5,898 nucleotides of DNA. Source: an uncultured Flavobacteriales bacterium (lineage in GTDB: Bacteria; Bacteroidota; Bacteroidia; Flavobacteriales_D; Sanyastnellaceae). The notes under the pieces are model-generated. The model worked only from the letters and a program-made list of their open reading frames with translations. It did not search any database and was not told the DNA's origin. Shown here piece after piece: positions 5,856 to 5,898 of this stretch. Location: positions 1 to 5,898 of the forward strand of contig CAJXOV010000161.1 of assembly GCA_913057815.1 (NCBI GenBank), read 5' to 3'. Numbering within the stretch: the stretch's first letter is position 1; each line of letters opens with the position of its first letter. The translations under genes were made by a program, and so were the position numbers.

Positions 5856-5898
5856 CTGTCTCTTATACACATCTCCGAGCCCACGAGACCTCTCTACA
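5856..5898. other. Nextera i7 adapter, reverse complement (non-genomic)
   Basis: CTGTCTCTTATACACATCT, the Tn5 mosaic end, begins at 5856. It is followed by the rest of the read-2 adapter and the complement of the same 8-base index seen at the left end (CTCTCTAC). It should be trimmed; the preceding gene stops being real at 5855. Confidence 0.98.

Noticed and set aside
1..5898. Terminal inverted repeats of a transposon or linear element
   Set aside because: The matching ends are sequencing adapter, including index and P7 bases, and no transposase is encoded.

Overview
The window is a low-GC fragment of a Bacteroidota genome, most likely from a flavobacterium-like lineage. Three things point there. 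The largest gene ends in a type IX secretion (T9SS) sorting domain. The tRNA promoter matches the Bacteroidota form TTG-N19-TAnnTTTG exactly. The start codons lack clear Shine-Dalgarno sequences. Both outer ends (1-45 and 5856-5898) are not genomic: they are Illumina Nextera i7 adapter with the same index, so the usable sequence is 46-5855 and both terminal genes are cut by the contig ends.

Layout, left to right. 46-494 (-): N-terminal 149 residues of a Crp/Fnr-family regulator with a CAMTLKCC cysteine cluster; a perfect 10-bp inverted repeat lies directly against its start codon. 495-747: divergent intergenic region. 748-1683 (+): complete DUF58 protein with a von Willebrand A-type MIDAS motif, without its usual MoxR ATPase next to it. 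1684-1939: gene-free stretch with several short direct repeats. 1940-4975 (-): 1011-residue secreted CotH-kinase protein (signal peptide, lamin-tail domain split by an inserted beta-sandwich, chitobiase-like domain, CotH domain, InlB-like repeat, T9SS sorting domain). 4976-5212: divergent promoters, then a duplicated 5' piece of tRNA-Asp interrupted by an 18-bp palindrome. 5213-5289 (+): intact tRNA-Asp(GTC) with encoded CCA, followed by a strong terminator. 5474-5855 (+): start of an unrecognised acidic protein, cut by the contig end.

The genes do not form one obvious pathway. The Crp/Fnr and DUF58 genes are divergent and could share a control region. The CotH gene stands alone and converges on DUF58. 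The tRNA is its own unit with promoter and terminator. I do not see a clearly new multi-gene system. The most unusual local structure is the tRNA-Asp locus: an upstream copy of the tRNA acceptor and D-arm sequence, carrying a hairpin element, lies in the same predicted transcript as the functional tRNA.
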